Of a stretch of DNA of 64,000 nucleotides, positions 51,333 through 60,944 are shown piece after piece. Origin of the DNA: Blastococcus sp. Its GTDB lineage: Bacteria > Actinomycetota > Actinomycetes > Mycobacteriales > Geodermatophilaceae. The notes under the pieces were generated by a model. The model was not told the origin of the DNA. It saw only the letters and a list, made by a program, of their open reading frames with translations, and did not search any database. The stretch covers positions 1-64,000 of the forward strand of contig JAOPWH010000256.1 of the NCBI GenBank assembly GCA_025965795.1, written 5' to 3'. Position 1 is the stretch's first letter, and every line of letters starts with the position of its first letter. Both the position numbers and the translations under genes were made by a program.

Positions 51333-51584
51333 CACGTCTCCTTGGGTCCGCGCCCGGCCGGACACCGGACATCGGTTCAGACGTTCGACCTCCGAGCCGC
51401 TCCCGTCAGCGGCCCGAGGGACCTGTCATGACGGGACCAACGTCCTCGTGCCGCTCGACGCCACGACATCCGGAAGGAACGCGGGCGGGGCAGGGACCGA
51501 GGTCCCGGCCCGATGCGTCCGTGGACCCTGGGAAGGGGCGCGGAATCGTCCTAGCGTCGGGTTCCCCGCCACCGAGGAGCCATC

Positions 51585-52676
51585 GTGCAGGCCAGAGATG
51601 TCATGACTCCCGAGGTCCTCACCGTCGCAGCGGAGACGTCTGCGACGGACGCCGGCGTGGTGATGGCCGGCCGGGGCTTCGGCAACGTAGATGTCGCCGA
51701 AGACCTGGACCGGACCACTGCCCGCGCGGTGATCGCCCTCGCGAACCGCGCACCGTCGGTGCACAACACGCAGCCGTGGCGGTGGCGGATCGAACCGTCC
51801 TCGATCCACCTGTACGCCGACCTCGAGCGGGCTCTGCCGGCGACCGACCCGGGGGGTCGGGACCTTCGGCTCAGTTGCGGGGCAGCCCTTCATCACCTCC
51901 GGATGGCGCTCCTGGCCGCCGGACTGAGATCGACGGTCCACCGGCTGCCCGAGCCTGCCCGGCCCGAACACCTCGCGGCCGTGGAGACGCATCCGGGACG
52001 ACCCACCCCGGAGGACCTGGCGCTCGCCCGCGCGATGGAGAACCGACGCACTGACCGCCGCATGTTCTCCTCCTGGCCCGTGCCCCCGGAGATGCTGGCC
52101 GACCTCGTCCGGAGGGCGGCCGAGCAGGGGGCCCTCCTGACGGTTCTCGACCGCGAGTCCGTCCGGTACGCGGTGACCCGGCTCATCGAGCACGCCGACG
52201 TCGAGCAGGCGCTCACTCCAGACCTGGCCCAGGAGACGGCGGAGTGGACCGGGCGCAGCCGAGGGGCCCATGAGGGGGTTCCCGCCGCGAACGTCCCGGC
52301 CGGACCCGCCGGAACGGTTCCCGTCCGCCGCTTCGGCGGCGGTGAGCAGGAACAGAGTCTGCTGGGCCGCTACGAGTCAGACGGCACGGTCCTGGCCCTG
52401 CTCTCCACCACCGGGGACGGCGTGATCGACCAGCTACGCGCCGGAGAGGCACTCAGCGCCGTGCTGCTGCGCGCCACGCACTTCGGGCTGGCGACCGACC
52501 CGATCAGTCAGCCGCTCGAAGTGCCCGCCACCCGATCGCAGCTGCAGGCCACTGCCGTGGGCGGATCGGCCGCACCGCAGGTACTGCTCAGGCTCGGCTG
52601 GGCGCCGATGAGCACAGTCCCTGTGCCACGGACCGGGCGCCGCCCGCTCGCGGACACGATCGACCCCCTGCACTGA
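51585..52676 (+). CDS. Acg-like putative nitroreductase with an N-terminal CBS-domain remnant
   Basis: MQARDVMTPEVLTVAAETSATDAGVVMAGRGFGNVDV followed by RAVIALANRAPSVHNTQPWRWRIEPSSIHLYAD...ENRRTDRRMF; GTG start after GAGGAG. Confidence 0.9.
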   Translation: MQARDVMTPEVLTVAAETSATDAGVVMAGRGFGNVDVAEDLDRTTARAVIALANRAPSVHNTQPWRWRIEPSSIHLYADLERALPATDPGGRDLRLSCGAALHHLRMALLAAGLRSTVHRLPEPARPEHLAAVETHPGRPTPEDLALARAMENRRTDRRMFSSWPVPPEMLADLVRRAAEQGALLTVLDRESVRYAVTRLIEHADVEQALTPDLAQETAEWTGRSRGAHEGVPAANVPAGPAGTVPVRRFGGGEQEQSLLGRYESDGTVLALLSTTGDGVIDQLRAGEALSAVLLRATHFGLATDPISQPLEVPATRSQLQATAVGGSAAPQVLLRLGWAPMSTVPVPRTGRRPLADTIDPLH

Positions 52677-52755
52677 GCAGGCGCGACGCAGACCGCGTCA
52701 CCCACACCCACATGGGCGTACACCGGGCACTGATCGTCATGGACGGAGGATTGCC

Positions 52756-52944
52756 GTGAACCTCGCCACGAGTCTCGGGGCCGCACACCAGACCGACTTC
52801 GACATGGCGTGCGCCGATCTGGCACGGGCGAAGCGGGCGATGCGGGCGAAGGACACGCCCACCGCCCGCGAACGGGTCGGCCGCTGCGCGGCCAGGGTGG
52901 ACGCGATCCTCGATCTGAGCAACGAGGTCGCGGCCAGTCCGTGA
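52756..52944 (+). CDS. Small hypothetical protein
   Basis: 62 aa MNLATSLGAAHQTDFDMACADLARAKRAMRAKDTPTARERVGRCAARVDAILDLSNEV. Confidence 0.5.
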   Translation: MNLATSLGAAHQTDFDMACADLARAKRAMRAKDTPTARERVGRCAARVDAILDLSNEVAASP

Positions 52945-53009
52945 CGACCGGTGGCAAGAGGCCGCTGGGCCGGCTTCCCTTCGACCCGGCCGCGAGGGAA
53001 CCTCGGCGC

Positions 53010-53711
53010 ATGCCCGAGCCCGCAGTCGCCACCCTGCACTTCTGGACCGTGCCCAGCCGGGCCGTGCCCCAGGCCGTGTGGCGCATGGCGGCCGACCGGG
53101 CCCCGCTGAGGCGCACGCCCGGTCTCCGCTTCGCCAAGCTGCTGGGTACGGGCAGTGGACGGACCTTCACCCCGCGGGACGCCGATCCCTGCCGCTGGGG
53201 GGTCCTGGCCGTCTGGGACGACGAGTGCGCCGCGTCGGCGTTCGACGACGGCGTCGTGGTGCGGAACTGGCGGCGTCTGGCGCGGGAGGAGTGGCAGGCG
53301 CGGCTGCGGCCGCTGGCCTCCCGGGGCCAATGGTCAGGGCAGGAGCCGTTCGGCCGCCCGTCGCCGCACCGCTGGGACGGGCCGGTCGCGGCGGTCACGC
53401 GGGCCCGCCTGGCCCTCCGCCGGGCATCGCGGTTCTGGAGCGCGGTGCCCCCGGTGTCGGCCGACCTGCATTCCGCCCCTGGTCTGCACCTCGCTCTGGG
53501 CATCGGTGAGGCGCCCATCGGCCTACAGGGCACCTTCAGCGTCTGGCGCTCGGCCGCCGCATTGAACGCCTTCGCCTACGACCGTGCCCCGCACGCCGCG
53601 GTCGTGCAGCGCACCGGTAAGGAGCGCTGGTACGCAGAGGAGCTGTTCGCCCGCTTCGCGCTGCTCGGAGCCAGCGGCACGCTCGACGGGGTCGACCCGT
53701 TGACCCGGTGA
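53010..53711 (+). CDS. Spheroidene monooxygenase (CrtA)-like protein
   Basis: LHFWTVPSRAVPQAVWRMAADRAPLRRTPGLRFAKLLGTGSGRTFTPRDADPCRWGVLAVWDDE. Confidence 0.75.
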   Translation: MPEPAVATLHFWTVPSRAVPQAVWRMAADRAPLRRTPGLRFAKLLGTGSGRTFTPRDADPCRWGVLAVWDDECAASAFDDGVVVRNWRRLAREEWQARLRPLASRGQWSGQEPFGRPSPHRWDGPVAAVTRARLALRRASRFWSAVPPVSADLHSAPGLHLALGIGEAPIGLQGTFSVWRSAAALNAFAYDRAPHAAVVQRTGKERWYAEELFARFALLGASGTLDGVDPLTR

Positions 53712-53719
53712 CCGGCCGG

Positions 53720-54235
53720 TCAGCCGAGGATCGACTCCAGGGTCGTGGCAGCCAGCAGTCTCGCCCACCAGGGACGGCGGGAGCGCGCCTGCGCGGCGGG
53801 GGCGTGCGGTCGCTTCCGCCGCCGGCCGCGCCCGGCGGGACGGACCGCCATCGCCCCGCCCTTCATGCTGACCCAGCCGCCGGGGCCCATCGTGACGAGC
53901 GCCTTCGCGCCGCTGGGACGAGCGGCGAGCCGGCGGGCGATGAGCACGCCGCCCACCATGATCTCGGCGGTGGTGATCACCTTGGTCACGTCCAGGACGG
54001 GGTGCCAGCGCAGCCGGCCGTCCTTGACGACGAACGCGCCCAGAGGACGGACGCCGGCCAGCGTGGCGTCGAGGCCGGAGCCGCCCGGACCGGCACCGTG
54101 TCCCCGGCTGGCCCGGTGCGTGCGGGCGGCGGTCGCGGTGATCACCCCGGCCCCGTCCCGCTCGTAGGGCGGAGCGAATGCGGTGGTGTCGCCCCGCGGA
54201 ACGCGGACATCGGTGAGCGGTCGGGATTCCTGCAC
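53720..54235 (-). CDS. Hypothetical basic protein, candidate DosR-like regulon member
   Basis: 171 aa; TKVITTAEIMVGGVLIARRLAARPSGAKALVTMGPGGWVSMKGG; motif I 65 bp upstream. Confidence 0.6.
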   Translation of the reverse strand: MQESRPLTDVRVPRGDTTAFAPPYERDGAGVITATAARTHRASRGHGAGPGGSGLDATLAGVRPLGAFVVKDGRLRWHPVLDVTKVITTAEIMVGGVLIARRLAARPSGAKALVTMGPGGWVSMKGGAMAVRPAGRGRRRKRPHAPAAQARSRRPWWARLLAATTLESILG

Positions 54236-54423
54236 GGTGCGCCTCCTGGGTTCCGGCGGTGTCCGGTTCAGCGTGGCATCGCGGAAGGCAGGACCCCCGG
54301 GGCCGGAAGTCCCCCATCGTCGTGCCCTGCGACCGTGCTGCTCCGTCGTGCCGAGAGGACACCCGCGACGCCCCGCGGTCCGCCGGTGGCCCCGCGGGCG
54401 CCGCGATCACGAGAATGGTTCCC

Positions 54424-55110
54424 ATGCGCCCCCTGATCGGCATCAGCACGTACCGGGAGCAGGCCCGCTGGGGTGTCTGGGACGTGCCGGCGGTCCTCCT
54501 GCCCGCGTCGTACGCGGACGCCGTGGCGGAGGTGGGTGGCGAGCCGGTGCTGCTGCCGACGGGCGCGGTCACCCCCGACGTCGTCGAGCGGCTGGACGGA
54601 CTCGTCCTGGCCGGCGGTGCCGACATCGATCCCGCCCGTTACGGCGAGGAACCCGGACCGCACACCACGACCATCCGGCCCGAGCGGGATGCCTCGGAGA
54701 CCGCCGTGCTGCAAGCCGCCCTGGACCGGGACCTGCCGATCCTGGCGATCTGCCGGGGAATGCAGCTGCTCAACGTCCTGCTGGGTGGCACCCTTCTGCA
54801 GCATCTGCCCGTCGTCCCGGAGACGGAGCCCCATCTGCTCCAGCTGGGGAGGTTCGCCCGACGTGAGGTGCGCACGGCTGCCGACAGCGAGCTCGGCCGC
54901 CTGCTCGGCCCCGTCGCGTCGGCGGACTGCCACCACCACCAGGCGCTCGACCGGATCGCACCGCCGCTGTCGCCGAGCGCGTGGTCGGAGGACGGCGTCG
55001 TGGAGGGGGTGGAGCTACCCGGTCGACGCTTCTGCCTGGCGGTGCAGTGGCATCCCGAGGCGGGCGAGGACCGCCGGCTGTTCGCCGCGCTGGTCGCCGC
55101 AGCCGGGTGA
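54424..55110 (+). CDS. Class I glutamine amidotransferase-like gamma-glutamyl-GABA hydrolase (PuuD-like)
   Basis: PLIGISTYREQARWGVWDV; LVLAGGADIDPARYGEE; LAICRGMQLLNVLLGGTLLQHLP; VQWHPE. Confidence 0.9.
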   Translation: MRPLIGISTYREQARWGVWDVPAVLLPASYADAVAEVGGEPVLLPTGAVTPDVVERLDGLVLAGGADIDPARYGEEPGPHTTTIRPERDASETAVLQAALDRDLPILAICRGMQLLNVLLGGTLLQHLPVVPETEPHLLQLGRFARREVRTAADSELGRLLGPVASADCHHHQALDRIAPPLSPSAWSEDGVVEGVELPGRRFCLAVQWHPEAGEDRRLFAALVAAAG

Positions 55111-55122
55111 CGCAGCCGTCTG

Positions 55123-55596
55123 TCAGCCCTCGGCGATCCTCGCCGCCATGGTCCCTTCGACCCTCCGGTCCGGAACCAGCCACCGCAGCGCCATCACCAC
55201 GTAGATCGCGACCGCGAGCCACTGGTCGACGAACGAGAGCCCGATGGCGGTTCCGTACGCCACCGGGGAGAGCTTTCCCTTCCAGTCCCGGCCCACCGCC
55301 CGGGCGAGGCGTGCGTCCCGCCCCTGATCGCGGATGATCGCCCGCTCGAGCGCGAAGTAGGCCAGCAGCACGAGGCCGTACGCAGCGGCCGGTGTGGCGG
55401 CGAAGTGGTTCTCCCCCATCCAGGCCGTCGTGAAGGGGACGAGCGAGAGCCAGACGAGCAGGTGCAGGTCCGCCCAGAGGATCAGCCCGGTGACCCGGCA
55501 GGTCGTGCCGTGCGGCACGGGCAGCTCCAGCACCGTCACCGTGATGACGATCGCGGGGACGCCGTCGCTGAACGCTTCCATCCGGCCCGTCGACAT
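55123..55596 (-). CDS. TMEM175/DUF1211-family membrane protein
   Basis: GRMEAFSDGVPAIVITVTVLELPVP. Confidence 0.88.
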   Translation of the reverse strand: MSTGRMEAFSDGVPAIVITVTVLELPVPHGTTCRVTGLILWADLHLLVWLSLVPFTTAWMGENHFAATPAAAYGLVLLAYFALERAIIRDQGRDARLARAVGRDWKGKLSPVAYGTAIGLSFVDQWLAVAIYVVMALRWLVPDRRVEGTMAARIAEG

Positions 55597-55765
55597 GACC
55601 CGACGCGAGCGGCGCCCGGTGCCACCCCACCTCGGCGCACCGCCGCACAGATGCCGATCTGGTGAACACCACGTTCACGGCCTTGTGGGCGTTCGACCTG
55701 CCCCTCTATCGTCCGCCTCCCCGGTCCGTCCGGTCCGGTTCGCGTGGCCCGAAGGTGGAACCCGC

Positions 55766-57307
55766 ATGAGCAGCAGTGAGTCGGCGACCCGAGCCGCGCA
55801 GCACGACAGCGACACCCACCGGTTGCACCAGCTCGGCTACGCGCAGGAGCTGGCCCGGCACATGTCGGGGTTCTCGAACTTCGCCGTCTCGTTCACGATC
55901 ATCTCGATCCTCTCCGGCTGCCTGACGCTGTACGGCTTCGGGCTGAACACCGGCGGTCCCGCCGTCATCGTGTGGGGCTGGCCGATCGTCGGGCTCATGA
56001 CGCTGTTCGTCGGGCTGGCCATGGCCGAGGTGTGCTCGAGCTTCCCGACGGCGGGCGGCCTCTACTACTGGTCGGCCAAGCTGGCGAAGAAGAACTCCGC
56101 GGCCTGGTCCTGGTTCACCGGCTGGTTCAACTTCCTCGGGCAGGTCGCCGTCACCGCCGGGATCGACTTCGGCGCCGCCTTCTTCCTCAACGCGTTCCTC
56201 GACCTGCAGTTCGGGTTCGACGCGCGGCCGTGGCACACCATCCTGCTGTTCGGGCTGATCCTCCTGCTGCACGGCGCCCTGAACCAGTTCGGCGTGCGGG
56301 TCGTGGCACTGCTCAACGACATCAGCGTCTGGTGGCACGTCGCCGGGGTCGCGATCATCGTCGGCGTCCTGACCTTCGTGCCCGACCAGCACCAGTCGGC
56401 GTCGTTCGTGTTCGGCGAGTTCGTGAACAACACCGGCTGGCAGTCGAGCCTCTACGTCGCACTGATCGGGCTGCTCCTCGCCCAGTACACGCTGACCGGC
56501 TTCGACGCCTCGGCGCACATGACCGAGGAGACCCGCGACGCCTCCCGCGCCGGCCCCCGCGGCATCGTCATGTCGATCGTGGTCTCCGTCGTCGCCGGCT
56601 GGATCCTGCTCATCGGGCTCACCTTCGCGATCCAGAGCTACGACAGCGCCGTGGGCACGGCCACCGCCGTCCCGCCGGCCCAGATCTTCATCGACGCGGT
56701 GGGCGACACCGGAGGCAAGCTGCTGCTGCTCATCGCCATCGGCGCGCAGCTGTTCTGCGGCATGGCGTCGGTCACCGCCAATTCCCGGATGATCTTCGCG
56801 TTCTCCCGCGACGGGGCCCTGCCCGGTTCGGCGTTCTGGCACCGGATCAACGGCCGCACCCGGACGCCGACCAACGCCATCTGGCTGGCCGCGGGCGGCG
56901 CCTTCGTGCTCGGGCTGCCCTACCTGTGGAACGCCACCGCGTACGCGGCCGTCACCTCGATCGCGGTGATCGGCCTCTACATCGCCTACGTGCTGCCGAC
57001 CTTCCTGCGGCTGCGCCAGGGCGATTCGTTCGAGCGGGGGCCGTGGCACCTCGGCCGGTGGAGCCGGCCGATCGGCATCGTCGCCGTCATCTGGGTCGCC
57101 TTCATCACCGTGCTGTTCATGCTGCCGACCGCGAGCCCCGTCGAGGCGTCGAACTTCAACTACACCCCGCTGGCGGTGCTGGTCGTCCTGGGTTTCGCGG
57201 GCATCTGGTGGCTGGTGTCGGCGCGGCACTGGTTCACCGGGCCCAAGGTGCAGGGTTCGCCGGAGGAACTGGCGGCAGCCGAGCGGGAGTTGGAGAGCCT
57301 TGCCTGA
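55766..57307 (+). CDS. APC-family amino acid/amine permease
   Basis: MSGFSNFAVSFTIISILSGCLTLYGFGLNTGGP; many TM segments. Confidence 0.92.
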   Translation: MSSSESATRAAQHDSDTHRLHQLGYAQELARHMSGFSNFAVSFTIISILSGCLTLYGFGLNTGGPAVIVWGWPIVGLMTLFVGLAMAEVCSSFPTAGGLYYWSAKLAKKNSAAWSWFTGWFNFLGQVAVTAGIDFGAAFFLNAFLDLQFGFDARPWHTILLFGLILLLHGALNQFGVRVVALLNDISVWWHVAGVAIIVGVLTFVPDQHQSASFVFGEFVNNTGWQSSLYVALIGLLLAQYTLTGFDASAHMTEETRDASRAGPRGIVMSIVVSVVAGWILLIGLTFAIQSYDSAVGTATAVPPAQIFIDAVGDTGGKLLLLIAIGAQLFCGMASVTANSRMIFAFSRDGALPGSAFWHRINGRTRTPTNAIWLAAGGAFVLGLPYLWNATAYAAVTSIAVIGLYIAYVLPTFLRLRQGDSFERGPWHLGRWSRPIGIVAVIWVAFITVLFMLPTASPVEASNFNYTPLAVLVVLGFAGIWWLVSARHWFTGPKVQGSPEELAAAERELESLA

Positions 57308-58664
57308 GCGGCCGCACGGCCTGCTCACCGTCGAGGACCTGCGCCACCTGGTCGACCACGGCGAGGTGGACACCGTCCTCGTCGCGCTCACCGACATGCA
57401 GGGCCGGCTCCAGGGCAAGCGGCTGCATGCCCGGTACTTCCTGGACGTCGTCCTGGAGCACGCGACCGAGGGGTGCAACTACCTGCTGGCCGTCGACGTC
57501 GACATGAACACCGTCGACGGCTACGCGATGTCGTCGTGGTCGAGCGGCTACGGCGATTTCGTGATGCAACCGGACATGTCGACGCTGCGACGGGTGCCCT
57601 GGAACCCGGGCACCGTCATGGTCCTGGCCGACCTGCAGTGGGAGGACGGCAGCCCCGTCGTGGCCTCCCCCCGGCAGATCCTGGCCCGTCAGACGGCCCG
57701 GCTCGCCGACGCCGGGATGGCCGCCTACGTCGGGACCGAACTCGAGTTCATCGTCTTCCGCGACACCTACGAGCAGGCGTGGAGCGCCGGATACCGCGAC
57801 CTCACCCCGGCCAACCAGTACAACGTCGACTACTCGGTCCTCGGCACCGCGCGGGTCGAGCCGCTGCTGCGCCGCATCCGCAACGAGATGACCGGCGCCG
57901 GGCTGGTCGTCGAGTCGGCCAAGGGCGAGTGCAACCTCGGCCAGCACGAGATCGCGTTCCTCTACGCCGAGGCGGGCCGGGCCTGCGACGGCCACGTGAT
58001 CTACAAGAACGGTGCGAAGGAGATCGCCGCGCAGGAGGGTGTCGCGCTGACCTTCATGGCCAAGTTCGACGCCCGTGAAGGCAACTCGTGCCACATCCAC
58101 TGCAGCTTCCGTGGCACGGACGGCTCGATGGTGATGGCCGACGGCGACGGGATGTCGGCACTGGGCAGATCGTTCGTGGCCGGGCAGATCAAGTACATGC
58201 GGGAGCTGACCCTCTTCCTCGCCCCCAACATCAACTCCTACAAGCGCTACGTCGAGGGATCGTTCGCCCCGACCGCCCTGCGCTGGGGCCGGGACAACCG
58301 CACCTGCGCGTTCCGGCTGGTCGGACACGGCGCCTCGCTCCGGCTGGAGAACCGCATCCCCGGCGGCGACGTCAACCCCTACCTGGCCACGGCCGCCGTC
58401 ATCGCGGCGGGCTTCGCCGGCATCGAGGAGGAGCTCGAGCTCGAGCCGGCATTCGAAGGCAACGCCTACGGCGATCCCGACGCCCCGCACGTTCCCACCA
58501 GCCTGGCCGAGGCGCACGACCTGTGGCGGACCAGCGAATTCGCACGCCGTACATTCGGCGACGACGTGGTCGACCACTACGCCAACATGGCCGCTGTCGA
58601 AGTGGCGGCCTTCGGGCGGGCGGTCACCGACTGGGAACGCATCCGGGGGTTCGAGCGCCTGTGA
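57300..58664 (+). CDS. Glutamine synthetase-family (gamma-glutamyl-amine synthetase-like) protein
   Basis: TELEFIVFRDTYEQAW; KGECNLGQHEIAFLYA; NINSYKRYVEGSFAPTALRWGRDNRTCAFRLVG; TTG start. Confidence 0.9.
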   Translation: MPERPHGLLTVEDLRHLVDHGEVDTVLVALTDMQGRLQGKRLHARYFLDVVLEHATEGCNYLLAVDVDMNTVDGYAMSSWSSGYGDFVMQPDMSTLRRVPWNPGTVMVLADLQWEDGSPVVASPRQILARQTARLADAGMAAYVGTELEFIVFRDTYEQAWSAGYRDLTPANQYNVDYSVLGTARVEPLLRRIRNEMTGAGLVVESAKGECNLGQHEIAFLYAEAGRACDGHVIYKNGAKEIAAQEGVALTFMAKFDAREGNSCHIHCSFRGTDGSMVMADGDGMSALGRSFVAGQIKYMRELTLFLAPNINSYKRYVEGSFAPTALRWGRDNRTCAFRLVGHGASLRLENRIPGGDVNPYLATAAVIAAGFAGIEEELELEPAFEGNAYGDPDAPHVPTSLAEAHDLWRTSEFARRTFGDDVVDHYANMAAVEVAAFGRAVTDWERIRGFERL

Positions 58665-58725
58665 GCTCACCGAGCAGCGCAGCAGCGCCGCGAAGGCGGG
58701 CGTCGAACACCGGCGAGGAGCGCGA

Positions 58726-60093
58726 GTGAGCAGCACCTTCGACGTCGTCAACCCGGCCACCGAGGAGGTACTCACCACCGTTCCGCTCGCCGACGCCGCG
58801 GCGACCGACGCGGCGGTGTCGAGAGCTAAGCGGGCCTTCGACGCCTGGCGGCACGTCGCCCCGGCCGACCGCGGCCGCCTGCTGCGCCGGTTCGCCGAGC
58901 AGATCGAGACCCACCTCGAGGAGCTCGCGCAGCTCGAGGTGGCCAACTCGGGGCACACCATCGGCAACGCGCGCTGGGAGGCCGGCAACGTCCGAGATGT
59001 CCTGACCTACTACAGCGCGGCTCCGGAGCGGCTGTTCGGCCGGCAGATCCCGGTGGCCGGTGGCGTCGACCTGACGTTCCACGAACCGCTCGGCGTCGTC
59101 GGCGTCATCGTGCCGTGGAACTTCCCGATGCCCATCGCCGGCTGGGCGTTCGGCCCCGCCCTCGCGGCAGGGAACACCGTGGTGCTCAAGCCGGCCGAGC
59201 TGACCCCGCTGACCGCGATGCGGCTCGGGGAGCTCGCCCTGGAGGCGGGCCTGCCGGACGACGTGTTCACCGTGCTGCCCGGCAAGGGATCGGTGGTCGG
59301 CAACCGGCTCGTCGAGCACCCGGACGTGCGCAAGATCGTGTTCACCGGCTCGACCCAGGTCGGGAAGACCGTGATGGCCGGCTGCGCCGACCGGGTCAAG
59401 CGGCTGACGCTCGAGCTCGGGGGGAAGAGCGCCAACGTCGTCTTCGCCGACGCCGACCTGGAGCGGGCCGCCGCGACGGCGCCGTACGCCGTCTTCGACA
59501 ACGCCGGGCAGGACTGCTGTGCCCGGTCCCGGATCCTGGTGCAGCGCACTGCCTACGACCGGTTCCTGGAGCTGCTCGAGCCGGCGGTCAAGGGCGTCCG
59601 GGTCGAGGACCCGACCCTCGACTCCGCCGAGATGGGCCCGCTGATCAGCCGCACTCAGTGGGACCGGGTCGCGTCCTACGTGCCGGACGACGCGCCGGTC
59701 GCCTTCCGCGGCACGGCGCCCGGCGGGCCGGGATTCTGGTTCCCGCCGACGGTCCTGGCGCCGGTCGACCCGCGGGACCGGGCGGTCACCGAGGAGATCT
59801 TCGGGCCCGTGGTGGCCGTGGTGCCCTTCGACGACGAGGCCGACGCCGTCCGCCTGGCCAACGAGGGCGAGTACGGGCTGTCCGGCTCGATCTGGACCCG
59901 CGATCTCGGCCGGGCGCTGCGCGTCTCCCGCGGCATCGAGGCCGGCAACCTGTCGGTCAACAGCCACTCCTCGGTGCGCTACTCGACGCCGTTCGGCGGG
60001 TTCAAGCAGTCCGGCTTCGGCCGGGAGCTCGGGCCCGACGCACTGCATGCGTTCACGGAGGAGAAGAACGTGTTCCTGGCGACGGAAGGGTGA
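58726..60093 (+). CDS. Aldehyde dehydrogenase
   Basis: PWNFPMPIAGWAFGPALAAGNTVVLKPAELTPLTAMRLGEL; LELGGKSANVVFADADL; GQDCCARSRILV. Confidence 0.95.
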   Translation: MSSTFDVVNPATEEVLTTVPLADAAATDAAVSRAKRAFDAWRHVAPADRGRLLRRFAEQIETHLEELAQLEVANSGHTIGNARWEAGNVRDVLTYYSAAPERLFGRQIPVAGGVDLTFHEPLGVVGVIVPWNFPMPIAGWAFGPALAAGNTVVLKPAELTPLTAMRLGELALEAGLPDDVFTVLPGKGSVVGNRLVEHPDVRKIVFTGSTQVGKTVMAGCADRVKRLTLELGGKSANVVFADADLERAAATAPYAVFDNAGQDCCARSRILVQRTAYDRFLELLEPAVKGVRVEDPTLDSAEMGPLISRTQWDRVASYVPDDAPVAFRGTAPGGPGFWFPPTVLAPVDPRDRAVTEEIFGPVVAVVPFDDEADAVRLANEGEYGLSGSIWTRDLGRALRVSRGIEAGNLSVNSHSSVRYSTPFGGFKQSGFGRELGPDALHAFTEEKNVFLATEG

Positions 60094-60095
60094 AC

Positions 60096-60878
60096 GTGAG
60101 CGGACAGGCAGTCGTGCGGCGATTGGAGGGCCGCGTCGCGGTGGTGACCGGCGGGGCGAGCGGTATCGGCCTGGCCACGGTGCGGCGGTTCGCCTCGGAG
60201 GGCGCGCACGTCGTCGTCGGCGACGTCGACCCCACCAGCGGCAAGGCCGCGGCCGATGAGGTCGGCGGGCTGTTCGTCCAGGTCGACGTCACGTCGCCGG
60301 AGCAGGTGAACGCCCTCTTCGACGCTGCCGTCGAGACCTACGGCGGGCTGGACATCGCCTTCAACAACGCCGGCATCTCGCCCCCGGACGACGACTCGAT
60401 CCTGGTCACCGGCCTGGACGCCTGGCGCCGCGTGCAGGAGGTGAACCTGACGTCGGTCTACCTGTGCTGCAAGGCCGCCATCCCGCACATGCAGGCGCGC
60501 GGGCGCGGCTCGATCATCAACACCGCGTCGTTCGTGGCCCGCATGGGCGCCGCGACGTCGCAGATCTCCTACACCGCGTCGAAGGGCGGGGTGCTGGCCA
60601 TGTCGCGCGAGCTCGGAGTGCAGTTCGCCCGCGAGGGCATCCGGGTCAACGCGCTCTCCCCCGGCCCGGTCAACACACCGCTGCTCCAGGAGCTGTTCGC
60701 CAAGGATCCGGAGCGCGCCGCCCGGCGGCTGGTGCACATCCCGATGGGGCGATTCGCCGAGCCCGAGGAGATCGCCGCCGCGGTCGCGTTCCTCGCCTCC
60801 GACGACGCCTCGTTCCTGACCGCCGCGGAGTTCCTCGTGGACGGCGGCCTCTCCGGCGCCTACGTCACGCCGCTCTGA
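60096..60878 (+). CDS. SDR-family oxidoreductase
   Basis: GRVAVVTGGASGIGLATVRRFASEGAHVVVGDV; FNNAGISP; YTASKGGVLAMSRELGVQFAREGIRVNALSPGPV. Confidence 0.93.
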   Translation: MSGQAVVRRLEGRVAVVTGGASGIGLATVRRFASEGAHVVVGDVDPTSGKAAADEVGGLFVQVDVTSPEQVNALFDAAVETYGGLDIAFNNAGISPPDDDSILVTGLDAWRRVQEVNLTSVYLCCKAAIPHMQARGRGSIINTASFVARMGAATSQISYTASKGGVLAMSRELGVQFAREGIRVNALSPGPVNTPLLQELFAKDPERAARRLVHIPMGRFAEPEEIAAAVAFLASDDASFLTAAEFLVDGGLSGAYVTPL

Positions 60879-60944
60879 GGCCCGCCGCACGCGGACGTCC
60901 CCGCGCCGAGCCGGTGCGGCGCGACGCGGGAACGCGGGCCTGAT

